NCBI GenBank assembly: GCA_944472155.2
Contig: OX235273.1
Location: forward strand, 5,491,204-5,555,203
DNA: 64,000 nucleotides
Origin: Trichobilharzia szidati
Lineage: Eukaryota > Platyhelminthes > Trematoda > Strigeidida > Schistosomatidae
Direction of reading: 5' to 3'
Shown: piece after piece, positions 21,722 to 32,345 of the stretch
How the letters are laid out: each line of letters starts with the position of its first letter
How positions within the stretch are numbered: position 1 is the stretch's first letter
The notes under the pieces: generated by a model
What the model was told of the DNA's origin: nothing
Seen by the model: the letters and a program-made list of their open reading frames with translations, nothing else
The model's database searches: none
Position numbers and translations under genes: made by a program

Positions 21722-21943
21722 CCTCCACTTTCCCCAGTGGAACATAGAGCTTCAAGCTAGGGACTTGAAGTTTCTGTAGCAGTGTTTATTTTACAGGATG
21801 GGGTTGCTAGCCTCGTGCCCAAACTTTCCTCTTGACCAGCATTACTTCTGGCTTAGCGAGGTAAAGCAGTGCGTCGGCCGGCGATCGAACCTCGAACCAT
21901 GTGCATGGTAGGCGAGCGTCCTAACCGCTATGCCACCGACGCT
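21722..21943 (-). mobile_element. SINE-I copy
   Basis: On minus: head gcgtcggtggcatagcggtt, box B-like gaggttcgatcgccggcc near 21885, then gcactgctttacctcgctaa, ggctagcaaccccatcctgt, and the RTE-like tail gctctatgttccactgggga at 21722-21745. It is full-length by comparison with the other copies. Confidence 0.85.
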
Positions 21944-22185
21944 ATTATTATTATTACTGTTTGAATCTTGTTTCCCGAGTGAGACGTAGATTTTCAGTGA
22001 CATATCTCTGCTGACGTTTCCAAATGCCTCCATGACTGTTTTCATTTCCTTCTGACATCATTTTCTCCAAATTATCTTAGGACTCCCAACTCGTCGGATG
22101 TCTTCCACTCGAGCACTTGATGTGGTACGACTCAGTGGTCATTTTTTACCGGGCGTGTTCAGTTCACTCCCCGAATGGCTAGTGT
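21944..22185 (-). mobile_element. Old RTE 3' relic
   Basis: An ATT array at 21944-21960, then a strongly diverged minus-strand RTE C-terminal region: catctctg, gtttccaaatgcctccatga, cttccactcgagcacttgat align to the RTE-C/RTE-A positions for the terminal coding stretch. It is older than the other copies, judged by divergence. Confidence 0.55.
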
Positions 22186-22244
22186 TTAGAGTTTATGCAA
22201 ATTCAAAACGAAATAACCTTCTATAGCAGAATATCTTCAAGTTT

Positions 22245-22400
22245 GGATCTCAAAACTGCTGTCGTTATGAACTAATATTGAAAATCACCCAGCAACTGGT
22301 AGCTGTTTCGTTCTAGTCTGTTATTCTTTAGTAGCGTCCTCCTAAAGATCACTATCGGGTATGTTACCGGTTAACCATAGGGTTAGAATAGAGTGACCCA
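22245..22400 (-). mobile_element. SINE-HH relic
   Basis: Minus-strand remnant: ggtagctgtttcgttctagt, then ttattctttagtagcgtcct and a faint head. Degenerate, placed by alignment with the copies at 1.2 and 61.6 kb. Confidence 0.5.
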
Positions 22401-22559
22401 TAGACATGACCCATGACATTTAGTCCTTGTCATGTAACGCCATTATTCAGCAGCTACCCTCTAGAATGGGCCATGACTTATCATTAGAACCATGACTGAT
22501 GAATAACAGATTGGAAGTAATTTTTTAATTTTGTTAAGAATTTAAATAATATTAAATAA

Positions 22560-22985
22560 TATAAAGTGACATATTGGATTCTTGCGCAGATGCTTCAAAG
22601 ATGTCTGAGAATTTAACTTTAAGTTAATTTGGTGGTCGGGGACCAGCGGTGGATGGAATCGACGTTGCCCATTTCGTCCTATTTTGGGGATCGTCATCTG
22701 GTGGATATACCTGCAGTCAGTGGTGGTGATCCCCTCTGATTGAGGGTGGAACCCAGTTCCAATCGTTTCAAGCGCCAAAGCGTTACCCACTAGACCACTT
22801 TGGATCACAAGAGCCACCTTATTCTTGCGCAACGGCGATCAGTAATTATTTAATTTAACACTGGGGATCGCAGGTAAATCCAGATGATGAGTATTCCCAA
22901 ATCGGACGAAATTCACATCCTCGTGGATTCTACCACTAGTTCCCATCCACCGAATTTGTAAATTTCCTCGCATATAAAACCCACA
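22560..22985. mobile_element. SINE-alpha inverted pair with two hammerhead relics
   Basis: Minus arm 22625-22835: head gtggctcttgtgatccaaag (22813-22832), agtgggtaacgctttggcgc, box B-like gggttccaccc, hammerhead relic ccagatgacgatccccaaaa ... taggacgaaat. Plus arm 22860-22985: aatccagatgatgagtattc, ccaaatcggacgaaattcac, then cgtggattctaccactag. Both arms carry A in place of C3 before tgatgag or tgacga. Confidence 0.75.
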
Positions 22986-23384
22986 CCCTCTGTTTATTCC
23001 ACCACATTCCTCAATTAAATCTCATAAAGGAAGAAATTCCTACCCTATCGTGTAATATATATACAAATTAAAATTATTTATGAATTAGAATGGTTAATGC
23101 ATACATTTAAACAGAAAAGAATGTCCAGAATTCTCTTTATTTCCCATTTATTTATAAATTTGCCTAAGTAATACTTAGGAATGTGGGGAAAAGGTATTTG
23201 TTCTAATTTAAGACAACCTACTGTGATTTGTTTAGGATAGATAAACTGGTTATCCTTTTTTTTTCTCTCTCAACAAGTTTACAATTTCCAAAATTTCGAA
23301 GTAAATGGTTAGTTGGGATTACACTAAACAAAGGGAAATAAACTTAAGGCTATGTCGTAGTAGTAGTAGTATTGGATGTGTTAA
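22986..23384. other. No recognised feature
   Basis: AT-rich unique-looking sequence. A short TAG array at about 23356-23372. No gene signature. Confidence 0.45.
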
Positions 23385-23545
23385 GGAAAACTCAGTTGTC
23401 AGTTGTGCGTTCGACTAGTAAGAGAAGGTCGTGGATTCAATATCCGACGGGGTTAAGGGTACACGCGGAAGAAAAGTCCTAAATTAGGACAAAACAGCTC
23501 TACAGTATCCCATAGTCTAACCAAGAGGTCACTACAGAGTTCGAA
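23385..23545 (+). mobile_element. SINE-HH relic
   Basis: Plus strand: a degenerate tRNA-like head (aactcagttgtcagttgtgc; ggtcgtggattcaatatccg) followed by aaagtcctaaattaggacaa and acagctctacagtatccc. Stem II-like pairing is preserved but the gaaac box reads caaaac. Confidence 0.6.
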
Positions 23546-23604
23546 ATAATTGACCTCGTGATAATAGCCCTACTTTTTTAACTGTAGTATTTAGGTGAGA
23601 ACTA

Positions 23605-23664
23605 TTGTTATTATTATTATCATTATTCCCTTGAGTTCCTAGTGGAACATAAGGCTCCAACAAC
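23605..23664 (-). mobile_element. RTE 3' tip
   Basis: An ATT array followed by attcccttgagttcctagtg and gaacataaggctccaacaac. This is only the terminal part of an RTE-A or RTE-C 3' end on minus, abutting a CR1-F copy. Confidence 0.6.
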
Positions 23665-24500
23665 AACAGCCCGTGTTCCAAGTGACAGAGACAATGTCAA
23701 GAGTGAAGTCTATGACTTGCTTTGTTGTTAATAACATAATTTTAGACTCTTTTACTTCTCTCTTATTTTGTATTCTCTAGTGAACTCCTTCTCAAACGTA
23801 CTTAGCTACCTAAATTATTAACATTGGCTTCCTTTTTTGTACTTTACTATATTCCTTCTTTTGTGTATCTACTGGTTCCGACTAAATTAGCACTATGAGT
23901 AGTACAAATTTGTCCTGTCATTAACCATCATGTAATTATTAGTTTTGTGGTTGTTGTTTTTTTTTTTTGTTCGGCAATATTAAACTGATAATCATTGGTT
24001 GTGAACGCCATTACCATCACCTCAAAATTTTGTATTATTCAGGATTACTCACACTACCACTACAAACACTGCATTAGACCTGACAATAAATAACAAAACA
24101 ACAACCCTGAAATGTTATTTTATGATTGTTTAGAGTTGTTTCAACCAAATTAACTGATCATCTTGGCGACAAACATTCTTAAATATCATTTCATAACTTC
24201 TTGTATGACTACAGCTTTACTGTCACCATGCATAAACATATCACAGCTTCCGCTACCCAATACTGAGATATTATTATATGCTGTTTATTTTCCCTTCTAC
24301 TTCATGGTATTTTTTCGCATTTTTTAAATTATTTTGTGTTTTTCCTGTTTTTTTTGCTGTTGGTGTCCTTAGATTTATTTTTCTGAAATACTCCTTTTAA
24401 ATGTTTGATAAAATTAGATGTAAATATTGTAGATATGTGCTGAAAATTCCACACTGTACCACTAGTACTGTTTATGGAATAAAGCAAATTATTATTATTT
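23665..24500 (+). mobile_element. CR1-F copy F4, 3' end and UTR
   Basis: Plus strand. It starts in the last codons (agtgacagagacaatgtcaa, which encodes the SDRDNVK of the 8.6 kb copy), then a 3' UTR colinear with 8560-7793 (gtactttactatattccttc; gcattagacctgacaataaa). It ends ccactagtactgtttatgga, ataaagcaa and an ATT array at 24488-24500. Most of the coding sequence is absent. Confidence 0.85.
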
Positions 24501-25017
24501 TCCTATCTTCTGACGCCCTCTTCAGCTGGCTGGGACCACGATTGCCCACAGTCTCTCATCTCTCGCTCACACGATCTCCTCAATGTCACCCAAAGGCAAC
24601 CCAATCGTCGCTTCCCATTGCTATTCCACTCAAGCCATGGCCTGCATTGCGCTCGATGTCATTTGACTGCCTCATCAGAGTATCCCCGATTCATCTCCCC
24701 TTTTTCTCCTTCATATTCGTTGAGCCATCAGCTCTTTGTTGGTTCTTTCCACTGCAGAGTATCTTGTTGCCAATTCTTTCTGGCCATTTGATATTCAGTA
24801 TGGTGAGAAGACAGCTGTTGATGAAAGTTTGCAAACTGTTGGAAATCCTTTTCGTGACACGCAAAGTTTCTGACCCGACTTCACATTTGTGTTGAACAGA
24901 ATCCGAATCTTGTTCTTTATACTGGGGTGGATTGCAGAACATTTCCAAACCGGTTTCAGGTTGATGAAGGCCTCTATTGCCTTTTCAGTTTGACGTTAAC
25001 ATCTTCATCCGTTCTGA
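24501..25017 (-). mobile_element. RTE-C copy
   Basis: Minus-strand 3' portion of RTE-C directly following a CR1-F poly-ATT tail. The frame at 24691-24948 reads YKEQDSDSVQHK and TILNIKWPERIGNKIL, matching LKIRWPERITNK of RTE-A. It is 5'-truncated near 25017. Confidence 0.75.
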
Positions 25018-25044
25018 GAACTAAGAGGGACTTTAATCTTCAAT

Positions 25045-25265
25045 TATAGGCTTGTAGTGGTCTGATTGATTGGTTACAGGATTTCATCATAAGCTGGATC
25101 AGATCCCAGTGGCTTAATGGTCTATGTGATTGCCTTGTACCAGAAGGTCCTGAAGTCGAACCCTGGTGGTGGGTACTTACTGTGAAGAGTCCCCAACCAG
25201 GCTGACGAAACAGCTGTCCAGTCCTCCCGGGTGGTTTTCCAATGGTTCTCTAGCCGACATAAACT
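25045..25265. mobile_element. SINE-HH with short inverted left arm
   Basis: Positions 25050-25095 are the minus-strand downstream segment (gattggttacaggatttcat). The plus unit follows: head gatcccagtggcttaatggt (25100-25119), box B-like gtcgaaccctgg near 25154, then gaagagtccccaaccaggct, gacgaaacagctgtccagtc. Confidence 0.75.
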
Positions 25266-25269
25266 CACG

Positions 25270-26078
25270 ATGTTCAGAAGTACATTTCGAGACCCAAGGA
25301 AATAACTGATGAAGAGTAATCTCATTTATTGGGACACGTTGCCACCCAGTATCAGGCCTTTCCTCAAGTTTAGTAGGAAATTGCGAATCAGGAGCTCGTA
25401 AACACTTTAAATCCACACAAGTATAGGTAGATAATACCATTAGAGGTCATATTGTAATCGATTAAAACAAAGTGAGCGAGAGAGAATATATGGAATAGAG
25501 AGGTGGAATCTCTTGGTAGTCCAATTTTTGAGCAGGTCACTTAGATTATTCGGATGGCGGTGTTAGTGATGGAATTAAGCGGTCACCACCAAACAAACTA
25601 CAGTGAAAGTATTTGACAAGAATGTTTCCATTGGTCGACAGTGAAACTCAAAATTACAAATACGATCACGTTACCATCGTAGTCATGACAATAGGTAATG
25701 CCAAATGACAATATGCGATAGTTTTATAATTGAAAGTTTTACGCCTTCTAGCTCCACAGTCATTAAAGGAATTAACTGAATGGCATCACTGGTTCAACAT
25801 GACAACATTTCCGTGGTGGGGTAGTAGCCGCACTGCCGTGAAGCTGTGCCTCGGATATAGTTGAAGCCACCTTTGGCAATTAATGAACGAGGTAGGTAAC
25901 ATTGTGACCAAAGTTCCTTAGATGAATAGTGTTAATAATAACAAAATGAACAACGGCTGGCACTGTTACCTATTCCGTAATGACTATTGTCATCACAGCT
26001 TTCTGTTTAAACCTCTCTTCTTGATTATAATTTGTCCTATCACGCTGGTCTTGTTATATATCCTAAATATTTCGAGTT
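25270..26078. other. No recognised feature
   Basis: No repeat family of the window or protein domain recognised. Two overlapping minus frames near 25122-25440 overlap the SINE-HH tail and look like chance. Confidence 0.45.
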
Positions 26079-26084
26079 CTCATA

Positions 26085-26778
26085 TTATTATTCCTATTGT
26101 TCGCTTGGGTTCCTAGTGGAACATAGGGCTTCAACTGCACGTCTCCACTTGCTTCTGTTTTCTGCTGTACTTTTCACCTGCATTCATTTTAGTCTATACT
26201 GTTTCAACTCCTCTCCACACGATCTCCTCCATGTCATCCGCCCTTGGACGTCCCACTACTCGTCGCTCCGATTTCGGGTTCCACTCGAGCACTGGCCTGA
26301 CGCGCGATGTCACCCAACGGCCTCCTCAGCCAGCGAGTGTCCAATCCATCTCCACTTTCTCCTGCATATTTGTTGGGTGATTGGTTCTTGTTTTGTTTGT
26401 TCCCATAGTTTCTTGTTGGTGATTCTTTCTGGCCATCTGATCTTCAGTATAGAGTGCAGACAGTTGTTGATAAAGGTCTGCAACAGGCTGTTGGAAATAT
26501 TCTTTGTGACCCGCCGGTAAGTTTCTGATCCGTATAGAAGAACTGACTGACTTGACGTTTGTATTGAAAATCGGAATTTTGTTGTTGATGCAGGCTGAGT
26601 GACGAAGATTTCCAGATTGGTTTCAGGTTGATGAATGTGTTTCTCGCCTTCCCGATTCTCGATTTGACATCCTTGTTGGTCCGTTCCTCCTGTGGTTGAG
26701 ACAATGCTCCCAAGATAAGTGAATGAAGTAATCTCTTTGAAATCCCTCCCGTTGATGGTGATTGGCACTGGATATTGC
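26085..26778 (-). mobile_element. RTE-A copy A2, 5'-truncated
   Basis: Minus strand. The frame at 26310-26768 reads PITINGRDFKEITSFTYLGS, IVSTTGGTDQ, SETYRRVTKNISN, LKIRWPERITNKKLWEQTK and CRRKWRWIGHSL. The ATT tail lies at 26085-26100. A 6 bp ctcata repeat at 26079-26084 and 26779-26784 is a possible TSD. The frame is interrupted by several small indels; no catalytic RT motif remains. Confidence 0.87.
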
Positions 26779-26789
26779 TCATAGAGAAC

Positions 26790-27229
26790 TTCGAATTGTT
26801 TTTGACTATTACATTAGCGTCCAAAAATCTCTTTGATAAGTGTGAACACTACCCATAATAATAATAATGATAACGACCAGTTTTGTTCATGGTTATGAGA
26901 GTACACGTAAGCAGGCGCATATTACACGCACATTCATTTACTCAATTTAATCGATAAACACTTCATTTTCACAACTATCCAGGAATTTTATAAGGTGAAA
27001 TACCAGCAGTGAAATGTAATTCTCAAAACACTTGGATACACATATTCATGTTTCTTCACAAAATGAGGTCATACGTGTAGATCTAACCATATCGAGAATA
27101 CAAAACAAATCTACAAAAAGTTTAATGAAAACTGGTATACTGGTAGTAAGATTATCTTAAATAGCTGTAATTATTACACTTTAAGATTGATGTACTGAGC
27201 AGTGGGCTTGAGATAATATAGAAGATTTG
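26790..27229. other. No recognised feature
   Basis: AT-rich unique-looking sequence; nothing recognised. Confidence 0.45.
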
Positions 27230-28060
27230 TAGCTCAGGTTGATGATTTGCGAATTAGTTGTGTTCTCTGAACTGGTTGATTTAATTACAAAGCTGTCCAT
27301 CGTCCATCTTCTAGACAACAACTTCAGCGGAAGTCTTAGCATAAAATGAACTCATTTGAATTCTCCATGAATGATTGTGTAATTGTGTCTTCTGGCAACC
27401 ATCGTCGTGATTGGTAGTCGATTTACATCTGCAATGATTATTTTTTATTGATTTGGAATTTGAACTTTCTTTTCATTTGGTTTACTTTTTATAGTTGGTA
27501 AATTTGGTCTATAATAATAATACGTTTGTTAATCGCTGGATGATTCACTTGAGTACCAGGCTTCTGGGAATTTTCTGGCACTTTTGGTGTTCCCTCTGTT
27601 TACAATTTCGACATTATCCCAATCAAATTGGTGTCCATCATTATCTACATGCATTGATATGAAACACGAATATATATCATGTCTTTTTACAGCTAATTGG
27701 TGTTCTTGGATTCTGATTCGAAGGGGATGCCCACTTTGTTGACCGATGTAATGTCTGTTACACTACATATAATTTTGTTTGTAAATGGTATTAATTTTAT
27801 ATTCCTATCCTGTTGGATCTTTCGGTTTTCACAATATCGAATGTGGTGATTGGACTGGCTGGCTTGTGTGTTATATCTATTTTAAACGGTTTTAATATTC
27901 TAGCTATTATTTCAGAGATATTTGTTTATACATATGTTGTAGGATGAATTTTCTTGTAGTCTTTGATGATCGTTTCTTGTTGGCATTGTTACTCGATTTT
28001 ACAGTTTTTGATAAAATTTTCAGGATATCCATTCTTTTTGAAGACAGTTACAGTAGTGAG
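27230..28060 (-). mobile_element. PLE-2 copy with GIY-YIG region
   Basis: On minus, translation of about 28050-27545 gives, with stops, FILQHMYKQISEIIARILKP, then RHYIGQQSGHPLRIRIQEHQ, KRHDIYSCFISMHVDNDGHQ and FDWDNVEIV. This is the linker plus GIY-YIG endonuclease of a Penelope-like element, distinct in sequence from PLE-1. The 3' non-coding part at 27230-27380 is shared with 31.7 and 10.3 kb. The RT domain is missing. Confidence 0.82.
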
Positions 28061-28274
28061 TTTATATGGAGTGAGAGTCGTATTCGTGGAAAGATTCAGA
28101 CAAGTGACACACGACTGAGTGAGCTATAAGTCTTTACAGTGTATTAGGTAACCATTTCACTTACTGCGATACTTGGGTACTACTTTTGGTAACTGTGGTA
28201 AAAGGCTACCCTGATGAATATATGAGTCTGTCTGCTCACTCTGTAGAACACTGGACCCACTTTACGAACATTGT
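28061..28274. other. No recognised feature
   Basis: Short unique stretch; nothing recognised. Confidence 0.4.
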
Positions 28275-28440
28275 TGATTATATTTAATTGGTGGATGGTG
28301 ACTAGCTGTGGAATTCAGGATGCGCATTTCGTCCTATTTGAGACTCATCATCTGGATGTGACTGTACATGTCAACCTGAGACCAAGCACTTCGGTCCAGT
28401 CAATCGACGGTAAAATCTAATATTCATTTAAATTGTCGAT
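28275..28440 (-). mobile_element. SINE-alpha subfamily fragment with well-kept hammerhead fold
   Basis: On minus: subfamily body gattgactggaccgaagtgc and cagtcacatccag, then the hammerhead region, then attccacagctagtcaccat. No tRNA-like head is present in this copy. The body matches 5868-5925. Confidence 0.78.
28285..28365 (-). ncRNA. Hammerhead-like motif (SINE-alpha), C3 to A
   Basis: Elements on minus: stem I catccag, core atgatgag (canonical ctgatgag; only C3 differs), stem II with loop tctcaaatagga, cgaaa, a perfect loop-less stem III atgc/gcat, and cleavage triplet ATC before ctgaattc. ATC is an allowed NUH triplet. A C3 change breaks the C3-G8 pair, so cleavage would be expected to be weak or absent. 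Confidence 0.72.
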
Positions 28441-28914
28441 TATACTTCACTTTCAATTATATTTCATTGATATTAATACATTATTGGTACCATAAACATC
28501 AGTAATAGCAGAAAATTAAATCAGAGTAGGTACTGTCATTGAGAATCATCTATTAGATAAACGCCATGGTTGTACATTTCGTTGAGAAAGAGTAGTACAT
28601 TAGCTATCATTACAGTAGGCTAACTGAAGACCATCAGGACTAAACCACTGTCTAGCCTTCCATAGATGACACTGGTTTACAAATGGATATTCTTTCCGGA
28701 AAGAATCATCTTGGAAACCATTCAGGGATTCGCAAATCGAATGTTAGAGTCATAACTGAAAAGTAATATACTTTGGAAAATTATCACATCGTCATTTTCC
28801 ATCATAAGTGAATAATTAGTGCATTCCTTCTTAAGTGGAAGTTATGAGAGCAAATTCTCTTACTCCTATACTTAGCACTGCTAGATGACATATATATATG
28901 CGTATTTTTTCTCA
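28441..28914. other. No recognised feature
   Basis: AT-rich; no gene or window repeat recognised. Confidence 0.45.
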
Positions 28915-29410
28915 TTCCCTCACGTTCCCAATGGAACATAGACACTTGAAGTTTCTGTAGCAGCGTTAATTTTGTAACAACAGAAGACAAGGGCCAGGCA
29001 ACAGAACATTTATTACGGAAAATCAACACGTATTTATAGATTTTTATGTACATTATTGTAGGTCAATGTTAGTAGAAAATACAGTCTGTTGATTGGTTGT
29101 TTCTCACACACAGTTAACCTTGCATCTCTTGTGGCTGTGTCAGATCATCCATATGCTAACAGTATCCGCCTGTCCACCTTGACCTTGTTTTCACATGACC
29201 AACACTGACCTCAATTACTGTCAACCAATTTGGCTAGCAACCCTCTCTCACCACAAATTTACATGATGGGTTTGTGAGCCTCATGCCTAACCATTCCTCT
29301 TTACCAGCTTTATTACTGGCTTAGCGAGGTAAAGGAGTGCATCGGCTGATGATCGAACCCCGAACCACTTGCGTGGTCGACGAGCATTCTACCACTGTGC
29401 CACCGACGCA
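28915..29410 (-). mobile_element. SINE-I copy split by a solo LTR
   Basis: Tail and body pieces at 28915-28972 (ttcccaatggaacatagaca on plus) and 29256-29410 (ctggcttagcgaggtaaagg; box B-like region near 29352; head to gtgccaccgacgca on plus). The copy is full-length once the LTR is removed. Confidence 0.85.
28973..29255. repeat. Solo LTR of the Gypsy family, 5 bp TSD
   Basis: Starts tgtaacaacagaagacaagg and ends ctctctcaccaca. It matches the LTRs at 37743-38083 and 38506-38846 but lacks their internal catgactaatatttgatac segment. The 5 bp direct repeat aattt (28968-28972 and 29256-29260) flanks it inside SINE-I. The product of LTR-LTR recombination of an inserted element. Confidence 0.9.
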
Positions 29411-29599
29411 CATATATGCATATATTAGTCAATTTGAATATTAGTTTCTTGACACACTTTATAGAATCTCGGAGTGATAATAATATCATACAGCAGTCTG
29501 CAGTGGTAGACGAAATTTTTTATTCATAATGAGGGTTAGTAGATCATTTGACTACTTTTATGTAGAAGTTTGTTAGTTCTAGAAGTAATTTAAATATTT

Positions 29600-29885
29600 A
29601 CATCAGGATAATGATAATAATAAGTATTATTTCATTGGGTTCCGACTGTCCACAATCTCCCATCACCTCCTCGCCACACAACCTCCTCCATGTCACCCTC
29701 GTACCGAAGACTCACTCTTCGCTTACCATTGGGATTCCACTCTAGTGATGGCCTGAATTGTGATTGATGTAATTTGACGATCTCCTCAATGTATTCCCTA
29801 TCCATCTCCATTTTCTCCTACATATTTCTTGAGAAATCTGTTCTTGGTTGGTTTGTCCCCAGCCAGAGTTTCTTGTTGCCTTAAA
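29600..29885 (-). mobile_element. RTE-C 3' fragment
   Basis: Minus-strand 3' end: atttcattgggttccgactg (tip), then a terminal coding relic aligned with 47.95-48.25 kb (cctcctccatgtcaccctcg, tatccatctccattttctcc). No open frame. Confidence 0.7.
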
Positions 29886-29989
29886 GCCTGGTGAGAAATT
29901 AACAAAAATAAGTATCTGCCCAAACTGTGTGTGATAACTCTAGAAGTGACACCATCGAGGAAAACTAATCACCGCTTGTCTCAAAACAC

Positions 29990-30726
29990 CTCATGATTAT
30001 ATCTCTCTCAGTAGGGCTAATTGAATTAAACAACTAACTGACAGCTATTTCATCCCTAGTTCGAGTCTTTCCTAACCTAATTAGGTTATGGAGACTATGT
30101 TGTACCATGATTTCCCCTACATTCAGTGTGTCTCACCGCCTGAAGGTGTAGAAATGCAAGTACTGTACAATTGGATTGCATCGTTCCAGTACATCTTGAA
30201 TGTTTAAAGCCAGACAAAAACGCTTTGCGCTGATTACAATGATTCTCTAACCGATATCAGCTTATGATGAAATCCAGTAACCAGTCATTAATCAAATCCC
30301 TACAAATCGATACTTCAATATCAACGAGATGCTCATTAGCGACTGGACCTATCCAGGTAGGTAGTTACCTGGAGTTCTAGTGGAAAGTCGTGACCAGTAG
30401 GGTACAGCAGGTTGGGTATGAGGCCAAATACTCGCTAAAGACATTGGCTAGCGGTTGCTCTATGGAGTGTTTTGGCAGAAGTTAGAATTCATGGGCCATT
30501 GGATCGGGTCCCAGTGGCTTAATGGTATACGAGCTCGCCTTGCAAACCAGAAGGTCCTGGGTTCGAACGCCGGTGGATGGGTACTGATGAAGAGTCCCAA
30601 ACTAGGACGAAACATCTATACAGTACTCCTAGCTGGTTTCGCAATGGTTCTCTATTCGATGTCAGCTCATGATGAAATCCTGTAGGCAATCAATCAAATC
30701 CCTACAAACTAATGCTTCAATATCTT
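29990..30726. mobile_element. SINE-HH, inverted fragment plus permuted 1.2-mer
   Basis: Positions 29995-30080 are a minus-strand hammerhead-like remnant. On plus, the post-hammerhead segment occurs at 30241 (gattctctaaccgatatcag) and again at 30646 (ggttctctattcgatgtcag). Between lie body, tRNA-like head (ggtcccagtggcttaatggt, 30508-30527), box B-like gggttcgaacgcc near 30560 and the hammerhead-like motif. The unit therefore repeats with a period of about 405 bp. This copy begins and ends in the same segment, as a multimer-derived insertion would. Confidence 0.8.
30580..30632 (+). ncRNA. Hammerhead-like motif in SINE-HH
   Basis: gggtactgatga, then aga, then stem II gtcccaaactaggac, gaaac, then atctatacagtactcc. 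The ctgatga and gaaac boxes are exact. Three extra bases (aga) lie between A9 and stem II. Stem III (consensus acag/ctgt) is damaged here. Confidence 0.6.
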
Positions 30727-31044
30727 TCTTTCCTTCGACTCTTTAATTTGATTTTTTTCCACTAATTAAATACAAAGCGATCACATTAGAGAGTCTTAAG
30801 TAGATTTAATTGTTGGAGACAAACAAAAATTAGCTAAATCGTTTCCTATTTCTCGTTCACCATATAATGCAGAAATGAAATTTTGTCGCGGGTCATTTTA
30901 AGGACAGACAAACTCATTAGTAATATTTAAATGGAAAAAACAAGGCGACAAATTATTGTTCCCATAGTATTAATAAACAAAACGTAATAAAATCGATATT
31001 CTCTGATCTTATTCTACTTTATCAGATCGAATATTAAACACACC
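30727..31044. other. No recognised feature
   Basis: AT-rich; nothing recognised. Confidence 0.4.
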
Positions 31045-31255
31045 TTCAAGTATTGGTTTGCAGGGATCCTACCGATTTCAAATTTGAATTCGAAGAGGTT
31101 AAAACAGATGAGTCATTGGATTCGATTCCCAGTGGCTAAATGGTCAACCCTTATAACCTGAGGGTCTTGGGCACGGATGTTCTTGGCATTACAACTGTTT
31201 GCTTCTGAAGAGTCTCGAGGAGGGACGAAACAACTGTCCATTAAATCCACTTTTA
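31045..31255. mobile_element. SINE-HH relic, inverted start
   Basis: Left edge caagtattggtttgcaggga is the minus-strand start of the unit. On plus, the head attcccagtggctaaatggt (31126-31145) is followed by a degenerate box B, gaagagtctcgaggagggac and gaaacaactgtcca. Old copy. Confidence 0.6.
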
Positions 31256-31669
31256 GATAATGGTGTTTTTATTTAAGTTAGGGGACTGTGTGTAACTTCC
31301 CATGAGCACTAGTTAGACTTATAACTTCACAGGATCTAAGACTTCTTTATTATAGGAAGAGGATATTCCATCCACAAAGTAGAATCGAGCGAATTAATTT
31401 TGAAGTGACTTTATTACGAATTGATATGAACTGATGAAAACATGAATATTAATCCCATTCCGTCCCAAAAAATTCCAGAAAGACTTACAAAGGGTCTTAT
31501 ATAAAGCTTAGCTCATGACTTTATTAGATTTATCAATAAAAATTATTGTTGAGTCATTTTATTTGACCTATTAGTGGTCTGTGATTCTCAACTACCGTTT
31601 ATCTTCAGTTTGTAGTATGAGAGTTGAGTTACTCAAGAACGGGGTTGCAATAATTAAAGAAGAACGGTA
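31256..31669. other. No recognised feature
   Basis: AT-rich; nothing recognised. Confidence 0.4.
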
Positions 31670-32345
31670 GCCTAGGTGGTTGAATGCTTTTAATGTGGTG
31701 TTTTGTCCTCTGAATTGAATGATTTGATTGAGAAGCCTTGGTTGTCCATCCTTCGAAATAGCATCTTCAGCTCTAAATTCAGTGTGAACTTAGTGTTTCA
31801 TAAGTCTCCGTAAATGAAATCACTGTCTTTCCTAGTGATCTCAGATCTGATTGGTTGTCCTTATCTCTGTGTTTATTCCCATTGGTATCGATTGTTTTAC
31901 TGACCTGAAATTTGACCATTTTTCCAACTTTTACCATGTGATTTATTCTTTGCTGATTGATAAATTTGATCTGCGTCAATAGATAAATCAGTTGAAGCAA
32001 GATTAATCAGTGTACTAGGCTTCTTAAGAATTCTGTAGTCATTTTAGGAGTCGAACTAGTATCCACAGAAGTCTGTGCATACTGATTTGAAGGAATATAT
32101 GTTGTGTCATTTGATGGCCGGCTTAGTCAGTCGGATGTATACTTTGACCGATGTAGCTCTTTTTGTAGTTGATAGCACCTATTTTGTTGAATGCGTTATT
32201 CTTGTCTTCATTTTCCTGTTGGCTGTTTTGGTCTGTGTAGTGTTGAACGAAAGAACTCTGTGTTTGTGTACTATCTATTCTGAATGGATTCAGTATTGGA
32301 GCCAGTGTTTCAAAACTATTCTTGAAAATTACTTTTTGTGTATCT
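31670..32345 (-). mobile_element. PLE-2 copy, decayed
   Basis: The minus frame at 32123-32392 includes FETLAPILNPFRIDSTQTQS and NYKKSYIGQSIHPTD. The latter is a remnant of the GIY-YIG entry motif. Positions 31680-31800 match the PLE-2 3' region at 27.25 kb. Stops follow immediately after the SYIGQS motif. Confidence 0.68.
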
